Shown: piece after piece, positions 16,128-23,694 of the stretch
Layout: every line of letters starts with the position of its first letter
How positions within the stretch are numbered: position 1 is the first letter of the stretch
From: an uncultured Phaeodactylibacter sp.
GTDB lineage: Bacteria > Bacteroidota > Bacteroidia > Chitinophagales > Saprospiraceae
Reading direction: 5' to 3'
Length of the DNA stretch: 64,000 nucleotides
Assembly (NCBI GenBank): GCA_913057245.1
Contig: CAJXNH010000008.1
Coordinates: 53,092 to 117,091 of the forward strand
Program-made: the position numbers and the translations under genes
The notes under the pieces: generated by a model
Database searches by the model: none
Seen by the model: only the letters and a program-made list of their open reading frames with translations
Told to the model about the DNA's origin: nothing

Positions 16128-17360
16128 TTAGATGATTTTGGTTAAGAAAAGGGCCAGAAAGAGCAACAGGCTCAGGATCAGCCCGGCATTAGCCAGCCAG
16201 CCGTTGCGGGCATTGCCCAGCCAGGAGGAGCGGTTGTTCATGTAGATGAGAATGGCCGCCAGGAAGGGCATGAAAAAGGCACCCGTCACGGCGTATAGTA
16301 TGCCAATCCAGGCAGGTTTGCTCCACCAAACGATGATCAGGGGCGGTATCGCCAGATAGCCCAGGAACAGCCGGTAGGGCAGGGTAGGGCGGAGGAGCTC
16401 CTGGGTAATAGGGCGCTTTCGGACATTCCGGACGAAGTCTGCAAAAAGATAAGGCACGCCATCCCAAACACCCAGCATGGAAGAAAAAACCGCACCCCAA
16501 AAGCCAATGAGGAATCCCCATCGGCCTACCGGGCCGGTCACGGTACCCAGTTGCTCGGCCAGGCTCAGGATCATCCCGTAGCCATTGACCTGTTCCGGGC
16601 TGACTCCTGCGGCAATAATCACCAGCGCAACCCCAAACAGGCTGCTTAGTGTGTAGGCGATTCCCAGGTCGATACGGGCGTGCTTCATGAAACCCGCCTG
16701 GCGCCATCCTTTTTCGGAAAGCCAGTAGGCATAGCTTAGAAGCGTCACACTGCCGCCTACGCCGCCGATCAGCCCGAGGGTGAGCATCACGGCTTTGGGA
16801 TCATTAGGCAGGCGCGGGTAAATCAGGGCCATTCCGACATCTCCCCAATCCGGTGCCAGTCCCCAGGCACTACTGATGACTACTGCAAACATAAGCCCAA
16901 TGAATAATTTCATCAACTGCTCCAGCAGCCGGTAGCTGCCGCTAAGGACGAGGAGCACAGCCAGGCCCGATTGCAGGGCACCCCAGATCAATGTGCCGGT
17001 GCTTTCATTTTTATGTATAGGCAGAAGGGTCTGCGCGGCAAGCCCGCAGAAGGAAATCAGAGCGCCAGCCACCACGAAAGACCACAGCAGCAGATAAGCC
17101 AGAAAATAATAGGAGACCCACTTAGGCAGATGTTTGATCCAGCCCTCCAGTAGGGTCTCCCCGGTGGCCAGTTGCCAGCGGGCAATGCCTTCGTTGAGCA
17201 CAAACTTCAGCAGCCCGCCCAGCACCACCGCCCAAAGGATGACCGTGCCATACCGGGCGCCAGCCACCGAAGCAGCGATCAGGTCGCCCGCGCCCACGCC
17301 GGTCGCTGCCACGATAAAGCCGGGGCCCAAATAGCTTAGCCGTCTTTTTAGATTGCTCAT
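16128..17360 (-). CDS. Nramp-related transporter lacking the canonical metal-binding motifs
   Basis: 410 residues with about 11 membrane helices. The start is ATG 17360 (SNLKRRLSYLGPGFIVAATG); an upstream in-frame ATG at 17471 adds an implausible leader. The fold is recognised from the GPGFI...A helix and the overall Nramp pattern, but where metal transporters carry DPGN in helix 1 this protein has GVGAGD, and where they carry MPH in helix 6 it has GGVGGSVTLLSYAYWLSEKG. Those residues bind Mn/Fe, so the substrate is probably different. It lies between the thiamine-binding-like gene and the aminotransferase gene. Confidence 0.85.
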   Translation of the reverse strand: MSNLKRRLSYLGPGFIVAATGVGAGDLIAASVAGARYGTVILWAVVLGGLLKFVLNEGIARWQLATGETLLEGWIKHLPKWVSYYFLAYLLLWSFVVAGALISFCGLAAQTLLPIHKNESTGTLIWGALQSGLAVLLVLSGSYRLLEQLMKLFIGLMFAVVISSAWGLAPDWGDVGMALIYPRLPNDPKAVMLTLGLIGGVGGSVTLLSYAYWLSEKGWRQAGFMKHARIDLGIAYTLSSLFGVALVIIAAGVSPEQVNGYGMILSLAEQLGTVTGPVGRWGFLIGFWGAVFSSMLGVWDGVPYLFADFVRNVRKRPITQELLRPTLPYRLFLGYLAIPPLIIVWWSKPAWIGILYAVTGAFFMPFLAAILIYMNNRSSWLGNARNGWLANAGLILSLLLFLALFLTKII

Positions 17361-17454
17361 TGGGACAAGATACAAAAACAAGGTCTGTTGGCCCTGGGGT
17401 AGAGCTTCCCGCTCTGCTCCAGGTTCACTGTGGCAACCTGCCAAGAGCAGAAAG

Positions 17455-17700
17455 CTAGCCTTCGGGCACATGCAACACCTTCATCACCATCACGGTCACC
17501 TGCTCTTCCGAAAAAGCTTCCTTGATGGCCGACTGCAATTTGGGCATGACCGTATCGAATGCCCCAAAGATTTGGGTGCTCATGTCGTTGACTTGTACAC
17601 GCAGCCCGTCCTCTGCTTTTAGTAGCCCGATAAAATTCAGGATAGGTTGCTCGTAATCGGGCCGGAAGGGGTACATGGAGATTTCTACGGCGATTTGCAT
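17455..17700 (-). CDS. YkoF/MTH1187-like thiamine-binding-fold protein
   Basis: 81 residues forming a small alpha-beta sandwich: AVEISMYPF, a repeat-like LLKAEDGLRVQVNDMSTQIFG, then FDTVMPKLQSAIKEAF and VTVMVMKVL. This matches the MTH1187/YkoF family, whose members bind thiamine or similar small molecules. The gene is the first of the minus-strand run leading to the Nramp-like transporter, so the pair may deal with uptake of the same compound. That link is an inference. Confidence 0.7.
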   Translation of the reverse strand: MQIAVEISMYPFRPDYEQPILNFIGLLKAEDGLRVQVNDMSTQIFGAFDTVMPKLQSAIKEAFSEEQVTVMVMKVLHVPEG

Positions 17701-17828
17701 GGTGGTTTTGTTTAATTTAGCGATGAAGCCGTATCATAATATAAAATGAACGAATATGAAAGGAATAGGAGGAGATTGCTTCGTTTTGAGGGATATGGGG
17801 GTAAAAACGGGCTGTTTATTCCTGCAAT

Positions 17829-17962
17829 AAGCTTGCGGAGCTATACCGGGCGAAGGAAGATACAGTCAAAGCCAAAGTTTTCTACGATAAAGCCATAACG
17901 GTCTGGGAAAAGCTGTACAAGCGCACGCAGTGGGGGCAGATCGGGGGGGATGGAAACACATA
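17829..17962 (+). pseudogene. Relic of a TPR protein gene
   Basis: About 44 codons in one frame read LAELYRAKEDTVKAKVFYDK then AITVWEKLYKR before TAG, an unmistakable tetratricopeptide pattern. A stop (TAA) lies 10 codons upstream in the same frame, and no start or remaining gene body is present. Its end runs into the first unit of the 105-bp tandem array. Interpreted as the 3' remnant of a deleted gene. Confidence 0.55.
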
Positions 17963-18230
17963 GGGACATAGGACACATAGTTTTCATGCCTCTATGCGCT
18001 ACGTGCCTATGTGTTTAACAACAACACGGTGGCACTTGGCGGCTTTGGATGGAGGTGGAAACACATAGAGACATAGGGCACATAGTATTCATGCCTCTAT
18101 GCGCTATGTGCCTATGTATTTAACAACAATACGGTGGCATTTGGCGGCATTGGATGGATGTGGAAACACATAGAGACATAGGGCACCTAAGTTTTCATGC
18201 CTCTATGCGCTATGTGCCTATGTGTTTAAA
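17951..18230. repeat. Tandem array of a 105-bp palindromic repeat
   Basis: Units begin TGGAAACACATAG at 17951, 18056 and 18161, an exact 105-base period; the third is cut short after its hairpin. Each unit contains a hairpin built from CACATAG...CATAGG and CTATGTG CCTATGTG arms (about 65 bases), followed by a GC-rich linker GGTGGCAYTTGGCGGC. The array lies downstream of the SDR gene that ends at 18236. Confidence 0.85.
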
Positions 18231-18235
18231 AAAAA

Positions 18236-18925
18236 CTATGGCGTAGACACCGACACCGGCAACACCTTCCCATTAAAAAAGTGATGCCCCTGCAACGCAA
18301 AGTAGCTCAAAAAGCCCCCCATCTGCGCACTGCTCACCGGCGCCTGCATCCCCGGGAAGGCCGCAGCCAGCATTTCGGTTTGCACCGCACCCAGCGCCAG
18401 GCAGTTGACGCACACGCCAGAGTCTTTCCACTCTTCCGCCAGGCACTCCGTGAGGGTAGCGATGGCCGCTTTGCTGACGCTGTAGGCGAGTAGGCCCGGG
18501 AACTTGGAGCTGCCCTGATACCCGCCCATGCTACCGATATTGAGCACGTGGGCTTTTTCGGCGGCCTGCAGGAAGGGGCGCAGCATTTGCAGCAGGTGGA
18601 CGGGCCCGTGGAAGTTGACGCCCATGACGGTTTCCCAGTCGGTGCCGGTGGTCTCGTGGAAGGGCTTGTTGAGGAGGTAGCCGGCGTTGTTGATCAGGAC
18701 GTCTACGGTGCCCCAGGGTTCGACGATTTCGAGCAGGGGGCGGGCATCGGGGGAGGTGATGTCGTAGGCGAGGTAGTGGAGGTTGTCTCCGGCTTCCTGT
18801 TGCAATGCCTTTAGGGCGGCTTCGTTGCGGGACAGGGCGAGGACGCGGTGGCCGTCTTGAGCCAGTTGCAGGGCGGTATCGCGCCCGATGCCCCGGCTGG
18901 CCCCGGTGATGATGATGTTTTTCAT
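18236..18925 (-). CDS. SDR-family oxidoreductase
   Basis: 229 residues, a classical short-chain dehydrogenase/reductase. NAD(P)-binding TGASRGIG at 7-14, NNAG at 79-82, and catalytic Ser132, Tyr148 and Lys152 (YSVSK). An Arg in the glycine loop and Ser-Arg after strand 2 (ALSRNEAAL) suggest NADPH. The substrate is unknown. It starts 12 bases after the stop of the next SDR gene and is probably in one operon with it. The coding end touches the 105-bp array. Confidence 0.92.
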   Translation of the reverse strand: MKNIIITGASRGIGRDTALQLAQDGHRVLALSRNEAALKALQQEAGDNLHYLAYDITSPDARPLLEIVEPWGTVDVLINNAGYLLNKPFHETTGTDWETVMGVNFHGPVHLLQMLRPFLQAAEKAHVLNIGSMGGYQGSSKFPGLLAYSVSKAAIATLTECLAEEWKDSGVCVNCLALGAVQTEMLAAAFPGMQAPVSSAQMGGFLSYFALQGHHFFNGKVLPVSVSTP

Positions 18926-18937
18926 ATTGTCAGTATT

Positions 18938-19645
18938 TTATAAATCGCCCAGTTGGGGGCGGATGGTGATCTCTTCAATAACGGCATTGGGCGGCAGCTG
19001 CCAGGCGCTCCAAATGGCTTCGGCCACTTCGGAGGCTTGCAGCAGGCGGTCTGCCGGCAGGTCAGCTCCTGCCCAGGAATCGGACCAGGTGGGACCGGGG
19101 AGTATGGCCGTGGCCCGTATGCCTTTGTCTTTAAGCTTGTGGCGCAAGCTGTGGTGGAAGGACAGCAGAGCAGCCTTGGTGATGCCATAGGAACCTTTCC
19201 CAATATACCCTTCCCGACTGGCCACGGAGGCGATGTTGAAAATATGGCTGCCCCGGGGCATCTGGGGCCATACAGCCCGGCTCAGGTGGTAGGGCGCATA
19301 GAGGTTTACCGCCATCATGTGTTCCAGCGCATCGTTGGGTTCCTCCAAAAGGGTGCCGGGCAGGTAAGTGCCGGCGTTGTTGATAAGGATATCAATGGTT
19401 TCGTAGCCGGACTTCAGGGTCTGGCAGAGATGCTGCACGGCTTCTGTATCGGCAAGGTCACAGGGGAATATATCAATGCGGCATTCCGGGGCTATGGCTT
19501 GCAGTTCCTGCTGGGCCGATTGCAGGTCAGCAGCAGTACGGGCAATGAGTGCCATACGGGCACAATGCGGTGCAAAGCGATCCGCAATAGCCCGGCCAAT
19601 ACCTTTGGTGGCGCCGGTCAGGAGGAGTGTGGGGCGTTGGTCCAT
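18938..19645 (-). CDS. SDR-family oxidoreductase
   Basis: 235 residues from ATG 19645 (DQRPTLLLTGATKGIGRAIA); an upstream in-frame ATG at 19693 would add a non-homologous leader. Glycine loop TGATKGIG (10-17), NNAG (89-92), catalytic Ser140, Tyr153 and Lys157 (SYGITK). Only about a third identical by eye to the neighbouring SDR, so this looks like an old duplication or an independent pairing rather than a recent tandem copy. Probably first gene of a two-gene operon. Confidence 0.92.
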   Translation of the reverse strand: MDQRPTLLLTGATKGIGRAIADRFAPHCARMALIARTAADLQSAQQELQAIAPECRIDIFPCDLADTEAVQHLCQTLKSGYETIDILINNAGTYLPGTLLEEPNDALEHMMAVNLYAPYHLSRAVWPQMPRGSHIFNIASVASREGYIGKGSYGITKAALLSFHHSLRHKLKDKGIRATAILPGPTWSDSWAGADLPADRLLQASEVAEAIWSAWQLPPNAVIEEITIRPQLGDL

Positions 19646-19803
19646 AATGGGAGCAACGAATGGGGGCAACGTATTGTTTGTGCGGATATGCAAAAAGCGC
19701 GGTTTGCCTAATTAAAGGCAGGAAGCTGCCCATTTTTGGGATAAAGCTTCTACATTTGCGCGGTGAAGTTGCGCAAGACTTAGTAGTTTGACGGCAATAA
19801 GCC

Positions 19804-19893
19804 AGACCGTTTTCTCTTTAGGTTTTGCGAAATTTTAACGCAACTTCCAAGTTGTCAGTCGCTTATAAAATTTCGCAAAACCGCAAACGGTCT
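19804..19893. repeat. Long inverted repeat upstream of the lipid-transport genes
   Basis: Outer arms AGACCGTTT (19804-19812) and AAACGGTCT (19885-19893), inner 17-bp perfect arms GGTTTTGCGAAATTTTA (19821-19837) and its complement (19866-19882). About 90 bases in total. No U-tract follows, so it is not a simple terminator; it may be a small palindromic element. Confidence 0.7.
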
Positions 19894-19928
19894 AACTTAT
19901 TTTGTTTCCGTCTTTTATAATAAGGCTC

Positions 19929-20678
19929 ATGTTTTTAAAAAATATACTCTACCATTTTGGCCGCTATGTGATGATGCTTGGTACGGCGATATCCCGGCCC
20001 GAGAAAGTCTCCATGTACTATAAGGAGACGATGCGGCAGATGAATGACATCGGTATTGGTTCTTTGTTTATCGTTGGCCTGATTGCCATCTTTATTGGCG
20101 CAGTAACGGCGGTGCAGTTTTCCTATCAGCTGGATGGCACCCTCGTGCCGGTCTACTACATCGGCTATGTGGTACGGGATATGACGATTATTGAGCTGGC
20201 ACCGACTTTTACCTGCCTGGTGCTGGCGGGTAAGGTGGGCTCCAATATCGCTTCTGAAATTGGCGGTATGCGCCAAAAGGAGCACATCGATGCGATGGAA
20301 ATCATGGGCGTCAATACCGCAGCTTATCTCATTATGCCTAAAGTGATTGCGGCGCTGGTGGTGATTCCCATGCTGGTGGCGGTGGGTGCATTTATCAGCA
20401 TTATTGGGGGGTATCTGGCTTCCGTGCCTACGGGCGTTATGGCAGATGCCGACTACATCAAGGGGCTACGCTCCTTTTTCGACCCCTTCAATGTGACGAT
20501 GATGTTCATCAAGGCGGTCGTGTTCGCCTTTATTCTCACCACAGTGTCCTGCTATCAGGGGTATCACGTGCGGGGTGGCAGTATTGAGCTGGGGCAGGCC
20601 AGTACCAACGCTGTGGTCTTTAGCGACATTTTGATTTTGGTGGCCGACTACCTGCTGGCCGTAATTCTGACGAGTTAA
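19929..20678 (+). CDS. MlaE-family ABC transporter permease
   Basis: 249 residues from ATG 19929, with about six membrane segments. MlaE/YrbE signatures: GLIAIFIGAVTAVQFSYQL, ELAPTFTCLVLAGKVGSNIASEIGGMRQKEHIDAMEIMG (read in two overlapping parts), and GSIELGQASTNAVV. In Mla systems this inner-membrane permease moves phospholipids between inner and outer membranes. The ATPase gene follows after 9 bases. An MCE substrate-binding gene is absent here; in Bacteroidota it is often elsewhere. An inverted repeat and a near-consensus -7 sequence (TTATTTTG) precede it. Confidence 0.92.
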   Translation: MFLKNILYHFGRYVMMLGTAISRPEKVSMYYKETMRQMNDIGIGSLFIVGLIAIFIGAVTAVQFSYQLDGTLVPVYYIGYVVRDMTIIELAPTFTCLVLAGKVGSNIASEIGGMRQKEHIDAMEIMGVNTAAYLIMPKVIAALVVIPMLVAVGAFISIIGGYLASVPTGVMADADYIKGLRSFFDPFNVTMMFIKAVVFAFILTTVSCYQGYHVRGGSIELGQASTNAVVFSDILILVADYLLAVILTS

Positions 20679-20687
20679 GCAAGGCTT

Positions 20688-21449
20688 ATGATCCGGACGA
20701 AAGATATTTTCAAGTCCTTTGACGAAAAGGAAGTACTGAAAGGGATTACCACGGAGTTCTACAAGGGTAAGACCAATCTGATTATCGGGCGCAGTGGTGC
20801 GGGTAAGACTGTACTGCTCAAATTGCTGGTTGGTCTGCTGCAGCCGACCTCCGGCGAGGTCTGGTACGACGATACCAACTTCTTCAGCCTCAATAAAAAG
20901 GAGGTGCGTGCCATTCGTATGCAGGTAGGCATGCTTTTTCAGGCGTCAGCGCTCTTTGACTCTATGACGGTGGAGGAGAACATCCGTTTTCCGCTCGACA
21001 TGTTCACCAATATGACCTACAAGGAGAAACGCAAGCAGGTGGACTCCTGCCTGGAGCGGGTCAGCCTCTCCGGTGTCAATGATAGCTTCCCGTCCGAAAT
21101 CAGCGGTGGTATGCAAAAGCGGGTGGGCATTGCCCGTGCCATCGTACTCAATCCGCGCTACCTCTTTTGCGATGAGCCCAACTCGGGGCTTGACCCCAAG
21201 ACCTCTATCGTGATTGACGAACTGATCCTGGACATCACCAAAGAGAAGAACATCACCACAGTGATTAACACCCACGACATGAACTCGGTGATGGAGATCG
21301 GCGAGAATATCATTTTGCTCTATCAGGGTGAAATTGCCTGGCGCGGGCACCGGGGTGAGGTCCTGGAAAGTGATAATGAAATCCTGCAAGACTTTATTTT
21401 TGCCTCTCCTTTCCTGCAGCGGTTGCGGGAGTCGGCTCTGGGGAAGTAA
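20688..21449 (+). CDS. MlaF-like ABC transporter ATPase
   Basis: 253 residues. Walker A GRSGAGKT (about 33-40), Q-loop MLFQASALFDSMTVEENI, signature ISGGMQKRVGIARA, Walker B YLFCDEPNSGLDP and a switch His in INTHDM. The SGGMQKR form of the signature and the N/S in the D-loop are typical of MlaF/Ttg2A. It powers the MlaE permease encoded directly upstream and presumably takes part in outer-membrane lipid asymmetry. The role is assigned from the family. Confidence 0.93.
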   Translation: MIRTKDIFKSFDEKEVLKGITTEFYKGKTNLIIGRSGAGKTVLLKLLVGLLQPTSGEVWYDDTNFFSLNKKEVRAIRMQVGMLFQASALFDSMTVEENIRFPLDMFTNMTYKEKRKQVDSCLERVSLSGVNDSFPSEISGGMQKRVGIARAIVLNPRYLFCDEPNSGLDPKTSIVIDELILDITKEKNITTVINTHDMNSVMEIGENIILLYQGEIAWRGHRGEVLESDNEILQDFIFASPFLQRLRESALGK

Positions 21450-21452
21450 GCA

Positions 21453-21548
21453 GGTTTCACGCAACGAGAGCGCAACGTTCGGTAAGCGAGGGTGTCTGCT
21501 CTGGCTTTGCGTACTTTGCGAAAACCTTTGCGCCCACCCAAACCCCTG
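21453..21548. repeat. GTTTCACGCA-type intergenic repeat
   Basis: Starts GCAGGTTTCACGCAACGAG and ends TTTGCGCCCACCCAAAC, with TTTGCGTACTTTGCG inside. The same opening and closing sequences bracket 43231-43378, indicating a dispersed repeat family. It sits between the MlaF-like and caspase-like genes. Confidence 0.5.
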
Positions 21549-21608
21549 TAGCACATTTTTCTCCGGAAATCCTTATCTTTCAGGGTACAACGCTAAAACC
21601 CAAAAACC

Positions 21609-23630
21609 ATGGGCAACCGAGGGCTAGACCTGGAATCCGCCATACCTGCATTTGATCCCGCCAAAGGGAAAAACCACCTTTTAGTAGTTGGCATCGATAA
21701 CTACGCGCACTGGCCGGCGCTGCATAATGCCGTGCGTGATGCCCGAACCTTCGCCAACGTCCTCTGCCAGCAGTATCAGTTTGAGGAGGGCGATGTCCGC
21801 AAGCTCTTCAATGAGGATGCCTCTGAAGGCGGTATCTACAACGTGCTCCGGGAGCTGAAGCGCGTGATGGGCCCTCACGACAGTCTGATTATTTACTACT
21901 CCGGGCACGGCTACTTCGATCAGGATTTCGATGAAGGTTACTGGGTGCCTCAAGATGCCCGCAAGGGTGCTGAAGAAACCTATATTTCCAATGCCAACAT
22001 CCTGAAGCGGGTCAATGCACTGGAGGGGCAGCACATTCTGCTGATTGTGGACTCCTGCTTTTCAGGTTCGCTGCTAACCAGTACACGCAACGCCTCTGTG
22101 GATGAGCACTTCCCATCGCGCCGGGTCATTTGCTCCGGCCGTTTGGAGGTGGTGTCGGATGGCGCGCCGGGGCAGCATAGCCCGTTTGCCGACCTGCTGA
22201 TTAGCCGGCTACGTGATAATACAACCCCTGCTCTGAATACGACCGCTTTGGTGCAGTACGTCAAGGAACATATTCCAAAGTTATCCCAACAAGCACCAAT
22301 TGACGGGCGGTTGCAGAATTCCAGCGACCGGGGCGGAGAGTTTATCTTCCACCTCAAAGTGAGTGAGGATGAGCTGTGGGGCAAAGTGGAGCAGGAAGGG
22401 ACCGTTTCCGCTTACGAGGCCTATCTCAATGATTATCCGGGCGGGAAGTTTGCCCGGCGTGCCAGTCAGCAACTCTTGATTTTAAGGGAGGACGCCATCT
22501 GGGGAAATGCCCGGCAAAAAGACAATGAGCTGGCTTACCGCAACTACCTCAAGCAGTATGCCGGCAAGGGCAAATACCTGGAAGCTGCCCAAAAACGCCT
22601 GGATGCCCTGGAGGCGCAGCAGGAAGACCGCCGTAAGGTGCTGGAGCAGCTTGCGCAAAAAGATGCAGAGCGCGAAGGTATTCAGGAACAATATCAGGCC
22701 CTCGTTGATGAAGCGGAAAGCCTTTTCCAAAAGGAAGAAATGGAAGGCGCCCGGGAAAAATACCGGGAAAGCCTGCAATACTTCATGGCGGGCTTTGCGC
22801 CAGATTATACCTACGTGGAGGAACAAATCAACCTTTGTACTAACGGGATTGCCTTTGTACGGAGCCTCAACAACGGCAAAGCTGCTATGGGGCGTGAGAA
22901 CTACCGCCTGGCCCTGCAGTATTTCAATGAAGCGGCCCAACATGGCGATGACCCCAAGCTGGAAGACCTGATTCGGGTTTGCCGGCAACGGCTCAAAAGC
23001 CCGGCTCCGGCTGCTTCACGAGAGACAGCTTCCGCCAAAACCGCCACCCGGGGTGCCACAACAGCAGTACCACCCAAAAAACAAAAACGCAACTGGGGCG
23101 GAACCCTGTTGAAATGGATCGGTGGTTTTGCCTTGTTTTTTATCCTTTTGGGCGTCATTGGCAACCTGCTGCCGGAAGACGAAGTCTACTCCGACGAACC
23201 GGCTTATACGCCACCGCAGAGCGGGCAGCAGATGCCCCCTGCGGAAACAGCATCTTCCGGTCAGGGCCAGCCTGCAACGACTAAGCCTGCCCCCACTTTT
23301 CAGGAGCTCATCCCCGGTGACTGGGCGGTGGAGGATATTGTGATGAACGGGCAGTCTCTGTCGGATTTGGCCGGGCAGTATGGGACCGACCTCTCGGAGT
23401 ATGTGTATTCCTTCTACAGTAATGGACAGGTCTCTGTCTACAGCCCGGCTGGTACAGAGCAGCAAACGTATTCTATTGAAGGTCAAAATATTTACCTGTA
23501 TTCCAGTGTATGGGGCGGAAGCCCGGGGGTGATCAATTACATCCGGTCCTCTGAGATGCAGCTCACCTTCTACGTAGCGGATGGCTTCGGAGGCTCAACG
23601 CCCATGATTGTTACCTTTTCCCGGGAGTAA
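21609..23630 (+). CDS. Membrane-anchored caspase-like (C14) protease with C-terminal lipocalin-like domain
   Basis: 673 residues. Caspase domain about 20-235 with His100 (IIYYSGHGYFD) and Cys150 (LLIVDSCFSGSL); a helical, charged, TPR-like region about 250-470 with two repeats of an EDAIW/DELW...Y..YL..Y motif; a low-complexity linker; one membrane helix about 500-520 (WIGGFALFFILLGVIG); and an approximately 110-residue C-terminal domain (ELIPGDWAVEDIVMNG) of lipocalin-like type. With no signal peptide, the protease domain should be cytoplasmic and the lipocalin-like domain periplasmic. A similar ELLPGRW domain forms the lipoprotein at 26481. Substrate unknown; possibly signalling or cell death. 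Confidence 0.87.
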   Translation: MGNRGLDLESAIPAFDPAKGKNHLLVVGIDNYAHWPALHNAVRDARTFANVLCQQYQFEEGDVRKLFNEDASEGGIYNVLRELKRVMGPHDSLIIYYSGHGYFDQDFDEGYWVPQDARKGAEETYISNANILKRVNALEGQHILLIVDSCFSGSLLTSTRNASVDEHFPSRRVICSGRLEVVSDGAPGQHSPFADLLISRLRDNTTPALNTTALVQYVKEHIPKLSQQAPIDGRLQNSSDRGGEFIFHLKVSEDELWGKVEQEGTVSAYEAYLNDYPGGKFARRASQQLLILREDAIWGNARQKDNELAYRNYLKQYAGKGKYLEAAQKRLDALEAQQEDRRKVLEQLAQKDAEREGIQEQYQALVDEAESLFQKEEMEGAREKYRESLQYFMAGFAPDYTYVEEQINLCTNGIAFVRSLNNGKAAMGRENYRLALQYFNEAAQHGDDPKLEDLIRVCRQRLKSPAPAASRETASAKTATRGATTAVPPKKQKRNWGGTLLKWIGGFALFFILLGVIGNLLPEDEVYSDEPAYTPPQSGQQMPPAETASSGQGQPATTKPAPTFQELIPGDWAVEDIVMNGQSLSDLAGQYGTDLSEYVYSFYSNGQVSVYSPAGTEQQTYSIEGQNIYLYSSVWGGSPGVINYIRSSEMQLTFYVADGFGGSTPMIVTFSRE

Positions 23631-23668
23631 AAAAGAAAACCTGTGCCGTCCAGGTTCAGCACAGGTTT
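23630..23668 (-). terminator. Terminator for the GWxTD gene
   Basis: On the minus strand: AAACCTGTGC / GCACAGGTTT (23659-23668 with 23637-23646) followed by TTTCTTTTTTA. It overlaps the 3' end of the convergent caspase-like gene. Confidence 0.75.
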
Positions 23669-23694
23669 CCAGAGGGCATCTAACCTGCCGTAAA

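Noticed and set aside
17951..18230. Tandem repeats considered as a CRISPR array
   Set aside because: Units are 105 bases with near-identical linkers and no variable spacers, and no cas genes are present.
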